Source: Trichomonas vaginalis G3 (Eukaryota; Parabasalia; Trichomonadida; Trichomonadidae). From it: DNA of 64,000 nucleotides. Positions 1 through 11,368 of this stretch are shown here, in pieces. The translations under genes were made by a program, and so were the position numbers. The notes under the pieces were generated by a model. It saw nothing but the letters and a program-made list of their open reading frames with translations, was not told where the DNA came from and searched no databases. Numbering within the stretch: the first letter of the stretch is position 1; each line of letters starts with the position of its first letter. The stretch is taken from assembly GCF_026262505.1 (NCBI RefSeq), contig NC_067204.1, positions 24,459,300 through 24,523,299 on the forward strand, in the 5' to 3' direction.

Positions 1-3000
1 TAATGCAACTTTTTTTAGAATCATTTCTGATTCTTCATAAAGTTGAATCAAAGACAGTCATTATTATAGAATGGTTGTCTTTGTGTGCAATAATCACGTG
101 TTATTCATGTATATACACGTGATTGTTGCAGATAATGCAACTTTTTTTAGAATCATTTCTGATTCTTCATAAAGTTGAATCAAAGACAGTCATTATTATA
201 GAATGATTGTCTTTGTGTGCAATAATCACGTGTTATTCATGTATATACACGTGATTGTTGCAGATAATGCAACTTTTTTTAGAATCATTTCTGATTCTTC
301 ATAAAGTTGAATCAAAGACAGTCATTATTATAGAATGGTTGTCTTTGTGTGCAACATTCACTTTGTTGACAACAATAACATGTGATTGTTGTTCATAATG
401 CAACTTTTTTTAGAATCATTTCTGATTCTTCATAAAGTTGGATCAAAGACAGTCATTATTATAGAATGATTGTCTTTGTGTGCAACATTCACTTGTGTTG
501 ACAACAATAACATGTGATTGTTGTTCATAATGCAACTTTTTTAGAATCATTTCTGATTCTTCATAAAGTTGAATCAAAGACAGTCATTATTATAGAATGG
601 TTGTCTTTGTGTGCAACATTCACTTGTGTTGACAACAATAACATGTGATTGTTGTTCATAATGCAACTTTTTTTAGAATCATTTCTGATTCTTCATAAAG
701 TTGAATCAAAGACAGTCATTATTATAGAATGGTTGTCTTTGTGTGCAACATTCACTTGTATCGACAACAATAACATGTGATTGTTGTTCATAATGCAACT
801 TTTTTTAGAATCATTTCTGATTCTTCATAAAGTTGGATCAAAGACAGTCATTATTATAGAATGGTTGTGTTTGTGTGCAACATTCACTTGTATTGACAAC
901 AATAACATGTGATTGTTGTTCATAATGCAACTTTTTTTAGAATCATTTCTGATTCTTCATAAAGTGGAATCAAAGACAGTCATTATTATAGAATGGTTGT
1001 GTTTGTGTGCAACATTCACTTGTGTTGACAACAATAACATGTGATTGTTGTTCATAATGCAACTTTTTTTAGAATCATTTCTGATTCTTCATAAAGTTGG
1101 ATCAAAGACAGTCATTATTATAGAATGATTGTCTTTGTTCGCAATAATCACGTGTTATTCATGTATATACACGTGATTGTTGCAGATAATTCAACTTTTT
1201 TAGAATCATTTCTGATTCTTCATAAAGTTGAATCAAAGACAGTCATTATTATAGAATGATTGTCTTTGTTCGCAATAATCACGTGTTATTCATGTATATA
1301 CACGTGATTGTTGCAGATAATTCAACTTTTTTAGAATCATTTCTGATTCTTCATAAAGTTGAATCAAAGACAGTCATTATTATAGAATGATTGTCTTTGT
1401 TCGCAATAATCACGTGTTATTCATGTATATACACGTGATTATTGCAGATAATGCAACTTTTTTTAGAATCATTTCTGATTCTTCATAAAGTTGAATCAAA
1501 GACAGTCATTATTATAGAATGATTGTCTTTGTTCGCAATAATCACGTGTTATTCATGTATATACACGTGATTGTTGCAGATAATGCAACTTTTTTTAGAA
1601 TCATTTCTGATTCTTCATAAAGTTGAATCAAAGACAGTCATTATTATAGAATGGTTGTCTTTGTGTGCAACATTCACTTGTATCGACATACAATAACATG
1701 TGATTGTTGTTCATAATGCAACTTTTTTTAGAATCATTTCTGATTCTTCATAAAGTTGGATCAAAAGACAGTCATTATTATAGAATGATTGTCTTTGTTC
1801 GCAATAATCACGTGTTATTCATGTATATACACGTGATTGTTGCAGATAATGCAACTTTTTTTAGAATCATTTCTGATTCTTCATAAAGTTGAATCAAAGA
1901 CAGTCATTATTATAGAATGATTGTCTTTGTTCGCAATAATCACGTGTTATTCATGTATATACACGTGATTGTTGCAGATAATGCAACTTTTTTTAGAATC
2001 ATTTCTGATTCTTCATAAAGTTGAATCAAAGACAGTCATTATTATAGAATGGTTGTCTTTGTGTGCAATAACACGTGTTATTCATGTATATACACGTGAT
2101 TGTTTGCAGATAATGCAACTTTTTTTAGAATCATTTCTGATTCTTCATAAAGTTGAATCAAAGACAGTCATTATTATAGAATGGTTGTCTTTGTGTGCAA
2201 CATTCACTTGTATCGACAACAATAACATGTGATTGTTGTTCATAATGCAACTTTTTTTAGAATCATTTCTGATTCTTCATAAAGTTGATCAAAGACAGTC
2301 ATTATTATAGAATGATTGTCTTTGTTCGCAATAATCACGTGTTATTCATGTATATACACGTGATTGTTGCAGATAATGCAACTTTTTTAGAATCATTTCT
2401 GATTCTTCATAAAGTTGAATCAAAGACAGTCATTATTATAGAATGATTGTCTTTGTTCGCAATAATCACGTGTTATTCATGTATATACACGTGATTATTG
2501 CAGATAATGCAACTTTTTTTAGAATCATTTCTGATTCTTCATAAAGTTGAATCAAAGACAGTCATTATTATAGAATGGTTGTCTTTGTGTGCAACATTCA
2601 CTTGTATCGACAACAATAACATGTGATTGTTGTTCATAATGCAACTTTTTTTAGAATCATTTCTGATTCTTCATAAAGTTGGATCAAAGACAGTCATTAT
2701 TATAGAATGATTGTCTTTGTTCGCAATAATCACGTGTTATTCATGTATATACACGTGATTATTGCAGATAATGCAACTTTTTTAGAATCATTTCTGATTC
2801 TTCATAAAGTTGAATCAAAGACAGTCATTATTATAGAATGATTGTCTTTGTTCGCAATAATCACGTGTTATTCATGTATATACACGTGATTATTGCAGAT
2901 AATGCAACTTTTTTTAGAATCATTTCTGATTCTTCATAAAGTGGAATCAAAGACAGTCATTATTATAGAATGGTTGTCTTTGTGTGCAACATTCACTTGT

Positions 3001-3098
3001 ATCGACAACAATAACATGTGATTGTTGTTCATAATGCAACTTTTTTTAGAATCATTTCTGATTCTTCATAAAGTTGAATCAAAGACAGTCATTGATAG
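1..3098. repeat. ~131-bp tandem satellite, left array, about 23 copies
   Basis: Unit starts recur about every 129-132 bases (for example near 131, 263, 392 and 523). Each unit has a constant part (gcaactttttttagaatcat onward, including aaagacagtcattattatag) and a linker of one of two kinds. Type A contains tcacgtgttattcatgtata followed by tacacgtga. Type B contains gacaacaataacatgtgatt followed by gttgtt. Both linkers are self-complementary. No credible gene is present: short frames (for example 1704-1886) only read through the repeat. Confidence 0.95.
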
Positions 3099-3106
3099 AC
3101 AATTGT

Positions 3107-3535
3107 TATTATTCTCTATGTGTCATTCCAGGAGACATTGTCTATGCAAGTCTCCCAGAATGACACATTCATCTACAATCTTCTTCTGATTGTGTGACTT
3201 TGAAACACATAATAGCATATTATGCTTTTATTGTTCTCTATGTGTCATTCCAGGAGACATTGTCTATGCAAGTCTCCCAGAATGACACATTCATCTACAA
3301 TCTTCTTCTGATTGTGTGACTTTGAAACACATAATAGCATATTATGCTTTTATTGTTCTCTATGTGTCATTCCAGGAGACATTGTCTATGCAAGTCTCCC
3401 AGAATGACACATTCTTCCACAATCTTCTTCTGATTGTGTGACTTTTGTCTACAAAGTGCAACAGTGCACTGTTATTGTTCTCTATGTTCCATTCCGGGAG
3501 GTATTGTCTATGCAAGTCTTCCCGTATGTCCCCAA
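3107..3535. repeat. ~122-bp hairpin-rich tandem satellite, left arm
   Basis: Three good copies start near 3111, 3233 and 3355, and a fourth, diverged partial copy runs to about 3535. Each unit has a strong hairpin: tgtgtcattc pairs with gaatgacaca and ggagac pairs with gtctcc around a loop of about 13 bases. A second self-complementary block (cacataatagcatattatg) follows. No coding potential is seen. Confidence 0.9.
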
Positions 3536-4560
3536 CTTATCAAATATTCTTTAGCTCTATGAAATCTCATCACAAATCTTAATTTTATCGTATTATCATT
3601 TTCTACTCATTATATCTATCGATGTCCAACCTACTGAAACACTTATTCTTCACAAACATTCGATAATTAGTCTAATCTATGTTTTCTCAATAATTGTCCT
3701 TTACATTCATAACAGAATTTAAGTGTTGATAATGAAATTTAATTTTTTCATATTAAATACTTGTTTACACAAAAATTATCTTATCAAATCTTTATGAAGT
3801 CATTAAATTCAAAATTTTATTGTTTACCATACAAACCTACTATAATATAGTGTGATAGCCATATTGGACTTTGATCAAATACTCTGTCGTCCGTTAAAAA
3901 TTAAGATGCGTTTAAAAAATCGGAAAAAAATTCTTTTGTTTTATTTTTAATTTTTCAACCGAAAAAACTTTTAAGAGAAACTCCAAATTCTAAGAAATGC
4001 TTAGATTCAATATGAAGAACATATTCATGCAGTCATTTCGCTTCAAATTTCAACTTTCAAATCGAACAAAGCTGCAAATTTGAATACTTTACAAAATTTT
4101 GAAACGTCTTTTCCCGAATGAATATTGAGTTTCAATCCGTACAAGCTATAGCAAAACTGATCCTTATGACCCACTCTATCATTTTGTTTTTTTCGCAAAA
4201 CGTGGGTAAAATCTGTGTAAATGCTCAGATACATGTGGCCAATAATATTTGAATATTGACAGGTCCGGATATTAGGTTGATATAGCTGATTTAATTCGAA
4301 ATATGAAAAAAAGATGAAATCTCAATGTAATATAGTATATTAAGAATTAGTATGAATGGATATATGAGTTTTATAAAAGAAAACTGAAGAAAATAGAAAA
4401 AAATTTGAATCTCAGAAATTAAAAGTAAAAAGAGAAGAAAAAGTTGCTTTAAAGGAGGTTTTATGATAGGATTTTGAAGGGAATGAGAAATGAATAAGTT
4501 AAAAAGAGAGATTTAATAAATATGAGTCAAAATTAAACAATGAAATGATGATTAAATAGA
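3536..4560. other. Unique spacer between satellite arms; no gene seen
   Basis: AT-rich, not repeated elsewhere in the window. The only frame over 60 codons (4043-4234, minus strand) has no recognisable domain. The segment forms the loop of the giant inverted repeat. Confidence 0.7.
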
Positions 4561-4870
4561 TATGTGTCATTCTGGGAGACTTGCATAGACAATGTCTCCT
4601 GGAATGACACATAGAGAACAATAAAAGCATAATATGCTATTATGTGTTTCAAAGTCACACAATCAGAAGAAGATTGTAGATGAATGTGTCATTCTGGGAG
4701 ACTTGCATAGACAATGTCTCCTGGAATGACACATAGAGAACAATAAAAGCATAATATGCTATTATGTGTTTCAAAGTCACACAATCAGAAGAAGATTGTA
4801 GATGAATGTGTCATTCTGGGAGACTTGCATAGACAATGTCTCCTGGAATGACACATAGAGAATAATAACA
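4561..4870. repeat. ~122-bp satellite, right arm, inverted
   Basis: Three copies starting near 4561, 4684 and 4806, reverse complement of the array at 3107-3535. The long hairpin is conserved. The innermost left-arm copy has diverged (its aagtgcaacagtgcactg segment), so the two arms are not identical. Confidence 0.9.
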
Positions 4871-7566
4871 ATTGTCTATCAATGACTGTCTTTGATTCAA
4901 CTTTATGAAGAATCAGAAATGATTCTAAAAAAAGTTGCATTATGAACAACAATCACATGTTATTGTTGTCGATACAAGTGAATGTTGCACACAAAGACAA
5001 CCATTCTATAATAATGACTGTCTTTGATTCCACTTTATGAAGAATCAGAAATGATTCTAAAAAAAGTTGCATTATCTGCAATAATCACGTGTATATACAT
5101 GAATAACACGTGATTATTGCGAACAAAGACAATCATTCTATAATAATGACTGTCTTTGATCCAACTTTATGAAGAATCAGAAATGATTCTAAAAAAAGTT
5201 GCATTATGAACAACAATCACATGTTATTGTTGTCAACACAAGTGAATGTTGCACACAAAGACAACCATTCTATAATAATGACTGTCTTTGATCCAACTTT
5301 ATGAAGAATCAGAAATGATTCTAAAAAAAGTTGCATTATGAAACAACAATCACATGTTATTGTTGTCAACACAAGTGAATGTTGCACACAAAGACAACCA
5401 TTCTATAATAATGACTGTCTTTGATTCACTTTATGAAGAATCAGAAATGATTCTAAAAAAAGTTGCATTATCTGCAATAATCACGTGTATATACATGAAT
5501 AACACGTGATTATTGCGAACAAAGACAATCATTCTATAATAATGACTGTCTTTGATCAACTTTATGAAGAATCAGAAATGATTCTAAAAAAAGTTGCATT
5601 ATGAAACAACAATCACATGTTATTGTTGTCGATACAAGTGAATGTTGCACACAAAGACAACCATTCTATAATAATGACTGTCTTTGATTCAACTTTATGA
5701 AGAATCAGAATGATTCTAAAAAAAGTTGCATTATGAACAACAATCACATGTTATTGTTGTCAACACAAGTGAATGTTGCACACAAAGACAACCATTCTAT
5801 AATAATGACTGTCTTTGATTCAACTTTATGAAGAATCAGAAATGATTCTAAAAAAAGTTGCATTATCTGCAACAATCACGTGTATATACATGAATAACAC
5901 GTGATTATTGCGAACAAAGACAATCATTCTATAATAATGACTGTCTTTGATTCCACTTTATGAAGAATCAGAAATGATTCTAAAAAAAGTTGCATTATCT
6001 GCAAATAATCACGTGTATATACATGAATAACACGTGATTATTGCGAACAAAGACAATCATTCTATAATAATGACTGTCTTTGATTCAACTTTATGAAGAA
6101 TCAGAAATGATTCTAAAAAGTTGCATTATCTGCAATAATCACGTGTATATACATGAATAACACGTGATTATTGCGAACAAAGACAATCATTCTATAATAA
6201 TGACTGTCTTTGATCCAACTTTATGAAGAATCAGAAATGATTCTAAAAAAAGTTGCATTATGAACAACAATCACATGTTATTGTTGTCAACACAAGTGAA
6301 TGTTGCACACAAAGACAACCATTCTATAATAATGACTGTCTTTGATCCAACTTTATGAAGAATCAGAAATGATTCTAAAAAAAGTTGCATTATGAACAAC
6401 AATCACATGTTATTGTTGTCAACACAAGTGAATGTTGCATACAAAGACAACCATTCTATAATAATGACTGTCTTTGATTCAACTTTATGAAGAATCAGAA
6501 ATGATTCTAAAAAAAGTTGCATTATGAACAACAATCACATGTTATTGTTGTCAACACAAGTGAATGTTGCACACAAACACAACCATTCTATAATAATGAC
6601 TGTCTTTGATTCCACTTTATGAAGAATCAGAAATGATTCTAAAAAAGTTGCATTATGAACAACAATCACATGTTATTGTTGTCAATACAAGTGAATGTTG
6701 CACACAAACACAACCATTCTATAATAATGACTGTCTTTGATCCAACTTTATGAAAAATCAGAAATGATTCTAAAAAAAGTTGCATTATGAACAACAATCA
6801 CATGTTATTGTTGTCAACACAAGTGAATGTTGCACACAAAGACAACCATTCTATAATAATGACTGTCTTTGATTCAACTTTATGAAGAATCAGAAATGAT
6901 TCTAAAAAAAGTTGCATTATGAACAACAATCACATGTTATTGTTGTCAACACAAGTGAATGTTGCACACAAAGACAACCATTCTATAATAATGACTGTCT
7001 TTGATTCAACTTTATGAAGAATCAGAAATGATTCTAAAAAAAGTTGCATTATGAACAACAATCACATGTTATTGTTGTCAACACAAGTGAATGTTGCACA
7101 CAAAGACAACCATTCTATAATAATGACTGTCTTTGATCCAACTTTATGAAGAATCAGAAAATGATTCTAAAAAAAGTTGCATTATGAACAACAATCACAT
7201 GTTATTGTTGTCAACACAAGTGAATGTTGCACACAAAGACAACCATTCTATAATAATGACTGTCTTTGATCCAACTTTATGAAGAATCAGAAATGATTCT
7301 AAAAAAAGTTGCATTATGAACAACAATCACATGTTATTGTTGTCAACACAAGTGAATGTTGCACACAAAGACAATCATTCTATAATAATGACTGTCTTTG
7401 ATTCAACTTTATGAAGAATCAGAAATGATTCTAAAAAAAGTTGCATTATCTGCAACAATCACGTGTATATACATGAATAACACGTGATTATTGCACACAA
7501 AGACAATCATTCTATAATAATGACTGTCTTTGATTCAACTTTATGAAGAATCAGAAATGATTCTTA
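4871..7566. repeat. ~131-bp satellite, right arm, inverted, about 20 copies
   Basis: Reverse complement of the 1-3098 family, again mixing type A (cacgtg) and type B (acatgt) linkers. The order of A and B units and the single-base indels differ from those of the left arm. The array ends at about 7566 inside a constant part, where agaatcagaaatgattct runs into unrelated sequence. Confidence 0.93.
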
Positions 7567-8493
7567 ATATATTGCTTTTTCTGCAACAATTAACTCTTTA
7601 TTGATAAATAAAACATAGCCATTGCACATAAAACAGTCATTCTCTTATTATAAATAATTTTTTTTTTTAATACAAATTGTCTTACAACCAGTATATAATT
7701 CACAACTTTATATAATTTAGATACTATATGATCAGCAAGGCTTCTTGATATGAAATAACCCATCAATTTTTCGCTCAATTCGAAAATATTATTGAAACAT
7801 GCAAGATATATGAAATTATTAATGATTTCAAATTACAATCTTAACATTTTAATTTCAATCATCCTTCATGTTGATTAATATAATAATTTTACTCAATATT
7901 GTAATATATTATATTTAAGCATTAATATCATTTTACAAATTATAATAATTAGTTTTACCCGATTCATATTATGAATAAATCAGCTAATTAAGTAAAAAAT
8001 GAAAAAAAAAAGAAAAAGAAAAAAAATCAGAACTTACAATATATTCAAATTACCCAAACAATTTCCTCAAAATTTACTTATAGATTTTATTGCATGTTCA
8101 TACAAACATTATTCCCAAGCATGCATGGGAGCTGTATCCAAAATTTGGGGCCATTTGGCCTATATCCAGGGAATTCAACATATATCTGTTTATTAATTCT
8201 GCCTAATAATATTTTAATTGTATTTTACCAAATATTGTTGTTCATATTAATTGCTTAAAATTTAAAAATTCTGTCCTTTAATGATTGAATTGTATTCAAT
8301 TATTTTGAAAGGGGTCTTCTGAATTTAATTATGACTTAATAATACATGATTCCATTTTGAATTATGCAAAAATAAGATGTGATTATTGACTTTTTCCGGT
8401 TTTATTATAATGCTCATATATAGTTTATCAATATTTACAGGCGCTACCACGCCGATAATAATGAAAAGCGGTTGTTTTTTGTTTTGCAGTTGA
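7567..8493. other. Intergenic, AT-rich; upstream region of the Vps39-like gene
   Basis: No gene seen. The frame at 7999-8196 begins in an A/G-rich low-complexity run and has no recognisable domain. No canonical TCA(Y)(T/A) initiator lies in the last 30 bases before the ATG at 8494. Confidence 0.6.
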
Positions 8494-11289
8494 ATGACGC
8501 AGGAACAGGGATTTGACAAGATCAATACTCTTTGTTCCCCACTATCATCAGATATCCTTTGTACAACACATACCGAATCTTTTATTTATTTTGCAACAAA
8601 AGCTCCAACAATTTGCAAATACGTAATTGATAACAGATCTAAAGGCGAAATTTCCGAACTTCAATTCACATGGAGTACTCCAAAGGCAATGCAAACTATC
8701 AAGATCGGAGATAGATATATTTTGCTTGTTTTAGCAGGCAAAAGTGTTTATTATCTCCCTGAAGATAAATGGCCAGGTAAATTCCTTGAAACACCAATTA
8801 CAAATGCATTATTTATAGCTCCGTCCGATAACCACGAGGAGTTAGTAGTCGTAGAACCAAAGGAAATTGGAATTTACAGATTCTCTAACAACAATCTCGA
8901 AAAGATGAGATCAATGCCACATAAATTCAGACCTCTCGATCTTGCCGTAGGAATTTCGCATTTTGTTATTGTTGAGAAAGGAGCTTATCATAAATTCGAT
9001 TTTCAGTTCAAGAAATACGAAAGCCAAAACATGCAAATAAAGTCAATCAGATCTATCAAGGGAAAGAACAACTTTGCAGTGTCATATCAAAACACTGTAA
9101 CTTTATTATTCCCAGATAAAGAAATTGATCCAAGCAATCTTAATTTCACCGACGAAATCGTATACCTTGAAATTATACCTCCTTACATCTTCGTTCTGAC
9201 CTACAAAGCTCTAATAATCAAATCTACAATCGGAACCATTTGCGAAGAGTATCCAATACCCTTCAAACTCAAATACCCATGCGTAGAAATCATGCCAAAC
9301 TTCAACGTTGTCATTACAAACAAAAATAATACTTATATTTCCAGATACAACACGAATGGCCCAGACAGACACATATTCCATCTTATCTATACCAACAATA
9401 CCAAACAGTGGGAAAACGCGATCACTTTTTGTCGAATAATCAAATATCCAGATTTCAGGAACGACCAAAAGCTTTCGGACATTTATCTACAGTATTCCGA
9501 GAACTTAGTAAGTGCGCAACGCTACTCCGATGCTTTCGAGAAGTTCCAGATGAGTATGAAACATCCATTTGCAATTCTTAAACGTTTTACAACTTTTGCG
9601 ACACAAGACCTTAAGAAAGCAACAATGGATGATATCCAGAAGACAAAAGACGCATATACGAAAGTCCTTGATACCCTGAAAGACCTTCCAGACACTTCCA
9701 GAATCAATCCAGAAAAAGTTTACGACGCAATTAAAGAATTGAATCAAATCACTCAAAGCGATGAAGAAATCCCCGACGCGTCGAAGATCTACATGAAATA
9801 CGAGGACTACGCACGCGAGGCTAAACAAGGAATACAAAGTCTCGACGAGGTGAAGAAAAACGCCGATGATTTGTTGACATCAAGATTTTTGTCAAAACCG
9901 CTTGGAAAAGATCAAGAAGCAATTATGCCATTACAACAATACTTGAAGAACATTCTTAAGAACGAGACAAATTCCACATGCAAGAAGATCTATAATACAA
10001 TGTTATTCCAATGCTATGCACGCACTGCACAACAATTTGAGTTATCTAAAGAGATTAAAAACAATCCACCGATTTTCTTTACGATTGTTAAAGATACATT
10101 TATTAATCTCCAACAACAAGATGCTCTTATTGATTTGTGCGAGTTACATGGCCAGCATGACATTGCAATTCGCTTCATTTTGGGCCAACACAACATTGAC
10201 AGAGCGATTTCTTATTTGAGGAATTCAAAGGATTGTTTGACACAAGGAAAAATCTTTTTCGACGAAATCCTCAAAGAACTGACTACACAAGTATTGGATA
10301 CAACAAGTGTTAGATCTAAAACAGAAAAGAGTGTTTATCCAATACAATACATCGACTCAAGACTGAACAAAGCAAGCGAAATCTTTTGTTCTCCAACTTT
10401 GATGTCAACAGACATTGACACTGTTGTTCATTTCTTGCAGAAGAACGACAAAGTTGATGAAGAACTGAGGAATAACTTGTTGGCTCATTTCCTCGAATTC
10501 GCAATTTACGACAGAGGTTTGTTACAAAAGTCGATTGCGAAATTATTAGTTGATGTTTATTTGAATTTGTTGAAAGAGAAATCTAAATTTGGATCAAGCA
10601 AATCATTGATTTCTCAAGAAAAAGATCCGATTAAGTCTTACAGAGAAGGACTTAAAAAGATCTTGGAAACAATTCCAAGCAGCGAATTCGATGTTGACAT
10701 CATTACTTCAATCGATAACATGTTGATTGAAGAGAAACTCATCGCTTACAGAAAGATCAAATCAATTGAACACGCGTTGGATTTGATCACGAAATCAGAA
10801 AAGAGATTCACAAAAGGAGAAGAAAGATTGGAGTATGGTTTGTATCTCTTGGATTGCTACTACGACAAAGAAAATCCAAGTACAATGGAGATATACAACA
10901 AGTATTTGTTCGAAATGAGAAACACAGAAGAAATGAAGGATTACGTAGCAGAATTCGTCAATAAATGCGCAGATCGAATCAAACCTGATGCTGCTATCGA
11001 TTTCATCGACTTGAATACTTCTATTTCTGATATCTCTGAGTTCTTGAAATACATAACAACATCCGATTTGAACACATCAAGATTGGCTCAGCTAAAGAAT
11101 GGTTTACTTGATACAGTAAAAAGAGAAAAAGAACAACAGTTGAAGTACTTGAAAGGTGGTTTCATCGAGGTTGGAACAAATACAAAGTGCGCAATCTGTG
11201 GAAAACCAATCAATGACTCCGTGTTCTATGTAATGAAAGATAACTTTGTAACTCATGCTTATTGCAGACCTAATTCTGATAAGAAATGA
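8494..11289 (+). CDS. Vam6/Vps39/TGFBRAP1-like HOPS/CORVET subunit
   Basis: A 931-residue protein. Residues 1-300 look like a CNH-type beta-propeller (repeated hydrophobic strand pairs such as EELVVVEPKEIGIYRF). Residues about 320-890 are alpha-solenoid-like. The C terminus has a degenerate zinc-binding module with Cys899, Cys902, His921 and Cys924 in the pattern CxxCxKxIxxSxF...HxxC, which is characteristic of Vam6/Vps39 and TGFBRAP1/Vps3 and not of the fuller RING of Vps18 or Vps11. In other eukaryotes these proteins bind Rab GTPases and tether membranes at late endosomes and lysosomes. The first ATG of the frame is used. The gene is intact and richer in G+C than its flanks. A Vps18/Vps11 assignment is possible but fits the C terminus less well. 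Confidence 0.75.
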   Translation: MTQEQGFDKINTLCSPLSSDILCTTHTESFIYFATKAPTICKYVIDNRSKGEISELQFTWSTPKAMQTIKIGDRYILLVLAGKSVYYLPEDKWPGKFLETPITNALFIAPSDNHEELVVVEPKEIGIYRFSNNNLEKMRSMPHKFRPLDLAVGISHFVIVEKGAYHKFDFQFKKYESQNMQIKSIRSIKGKNNFAVSYQNTVTLLFPDKEIDPSNLNFTDEIVYLEIIPPYIFVLTYKALIIKSTIGTICEEYPIPFKLKYPCVEIMPNFNVVITNKNNTYISRYNTNGPDRHIFHLIYTNNTKQWENAITFCRIIKYPDFRNDQKLSDIYLQYSENLVSAQRYSDAFEKFQMSMKHPFAILKRFTTFATQDLKKATMDDIQKTKDAYTKVLDTLKDLPDTSRINPEKVYDAIKELNQITQSDEEIPDASKIYMKYEDYAREAKQGIQSLDEVKKNADDLLTSRFLSKPLGKDQEAIMPLQQYLKNILKNETNSTCKKIYNTMLFQCYARTAQQFELSKEIKNNPPIFFTIVKDTFINLQQQDALIDLCELHGQHDIAIRFILGQHNIDRAISYLRNSKDCLTQGKIFFDEILKELTTQVLDTTSVRSKTEKSVYPIQYIDSRLNKASEIFCSPTLMSTDIDTVVHFLQKNDKVDEELRNNLLAHFLEFAIYDRGLLQKSIAKLLVDVYLNLLKEKSKFGSSKSLISQEKDPIKSYREGLKKILETIPSSEFDVDIITSIDNMLIEEKLIAYRKIKSIEHALDLITKSEKRFTKGEERLEYGLYLLDCYYDKENPSTMEIYNKYLFEMRNTEEMKDYVAEFVNKCADRIKPDAAIDFIDLNTSISDISEFLKYITTSDLNTSRLAQLKNGLLDTVKREKEQQLKYLKGGFIEVGTNTKCAICGKPINDSVFYVMKDNFVTHAYCRPNSDKK

Positions 11290-11368
11290 TGAAAGAAAAT
11301 TAATCAGAATATTTAAAATAATAAACTTTCTTATACTTTTTTTTAGTTAAGTGTATAACATTTTTTTA

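Larger units (their letters stand above)
1..7566. repeat. Giant inverted repeat built from two satellite families (left end outside window)
   Basis: The left arm (1 to about 3535) carries a ~131-bp satellite followed by a ~122-bp satellite. The right arm (4561-7566) carries the same two families in reverse order and on the opposite strand. The junction between families (attgatagacaattgttatt near 3092 and its complement near 4870) is the same in both arms, so the arms are copies of one locus and not two independent arrays. The spacer of about 1 kb (3536-4560) is unique. The right arm ends abruptly at about 7566 in ordinary AT-rich DNA; the left arm runs off the window. It could be a palindromic satellite locus, or the long terminal repeats of an element that begins outside the window. 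A false-palindrome assembly error is possible but made less likely by many small differences between the arms. Confidence 0.85.

Noticed and set aside
1704-2232. Frames through the 131-bp satellite (MQLFLESFLILHKV)
   Set aside because: Repeated read-through of the satellite; no start, no domain, broken by every indel between units.
1-7566. CRISPR-like array of direct repeats with spacers
   Set aside because: The units are contiguous ~131-bp and ~122-bp satellites with shared linkers, not short repeats separated by unique spacers, and the organism is eukaryotic.
7999-8196. Plus-strand frame starting MKKKRKRKKIRTYN
   Set aside because: Starts in a low-complexity A/G run, no recognisable continuation, codon use like intergenic DNA.
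8494-11289. Vps18 or Vps11 identity for the first gene
   Set aside because: The C-terminal cysteine/histidine pattern is the short CxxCxKxIxxSxF...HxxC module of Vam6/Vps39 and TGFBRAP1, not a full RING.
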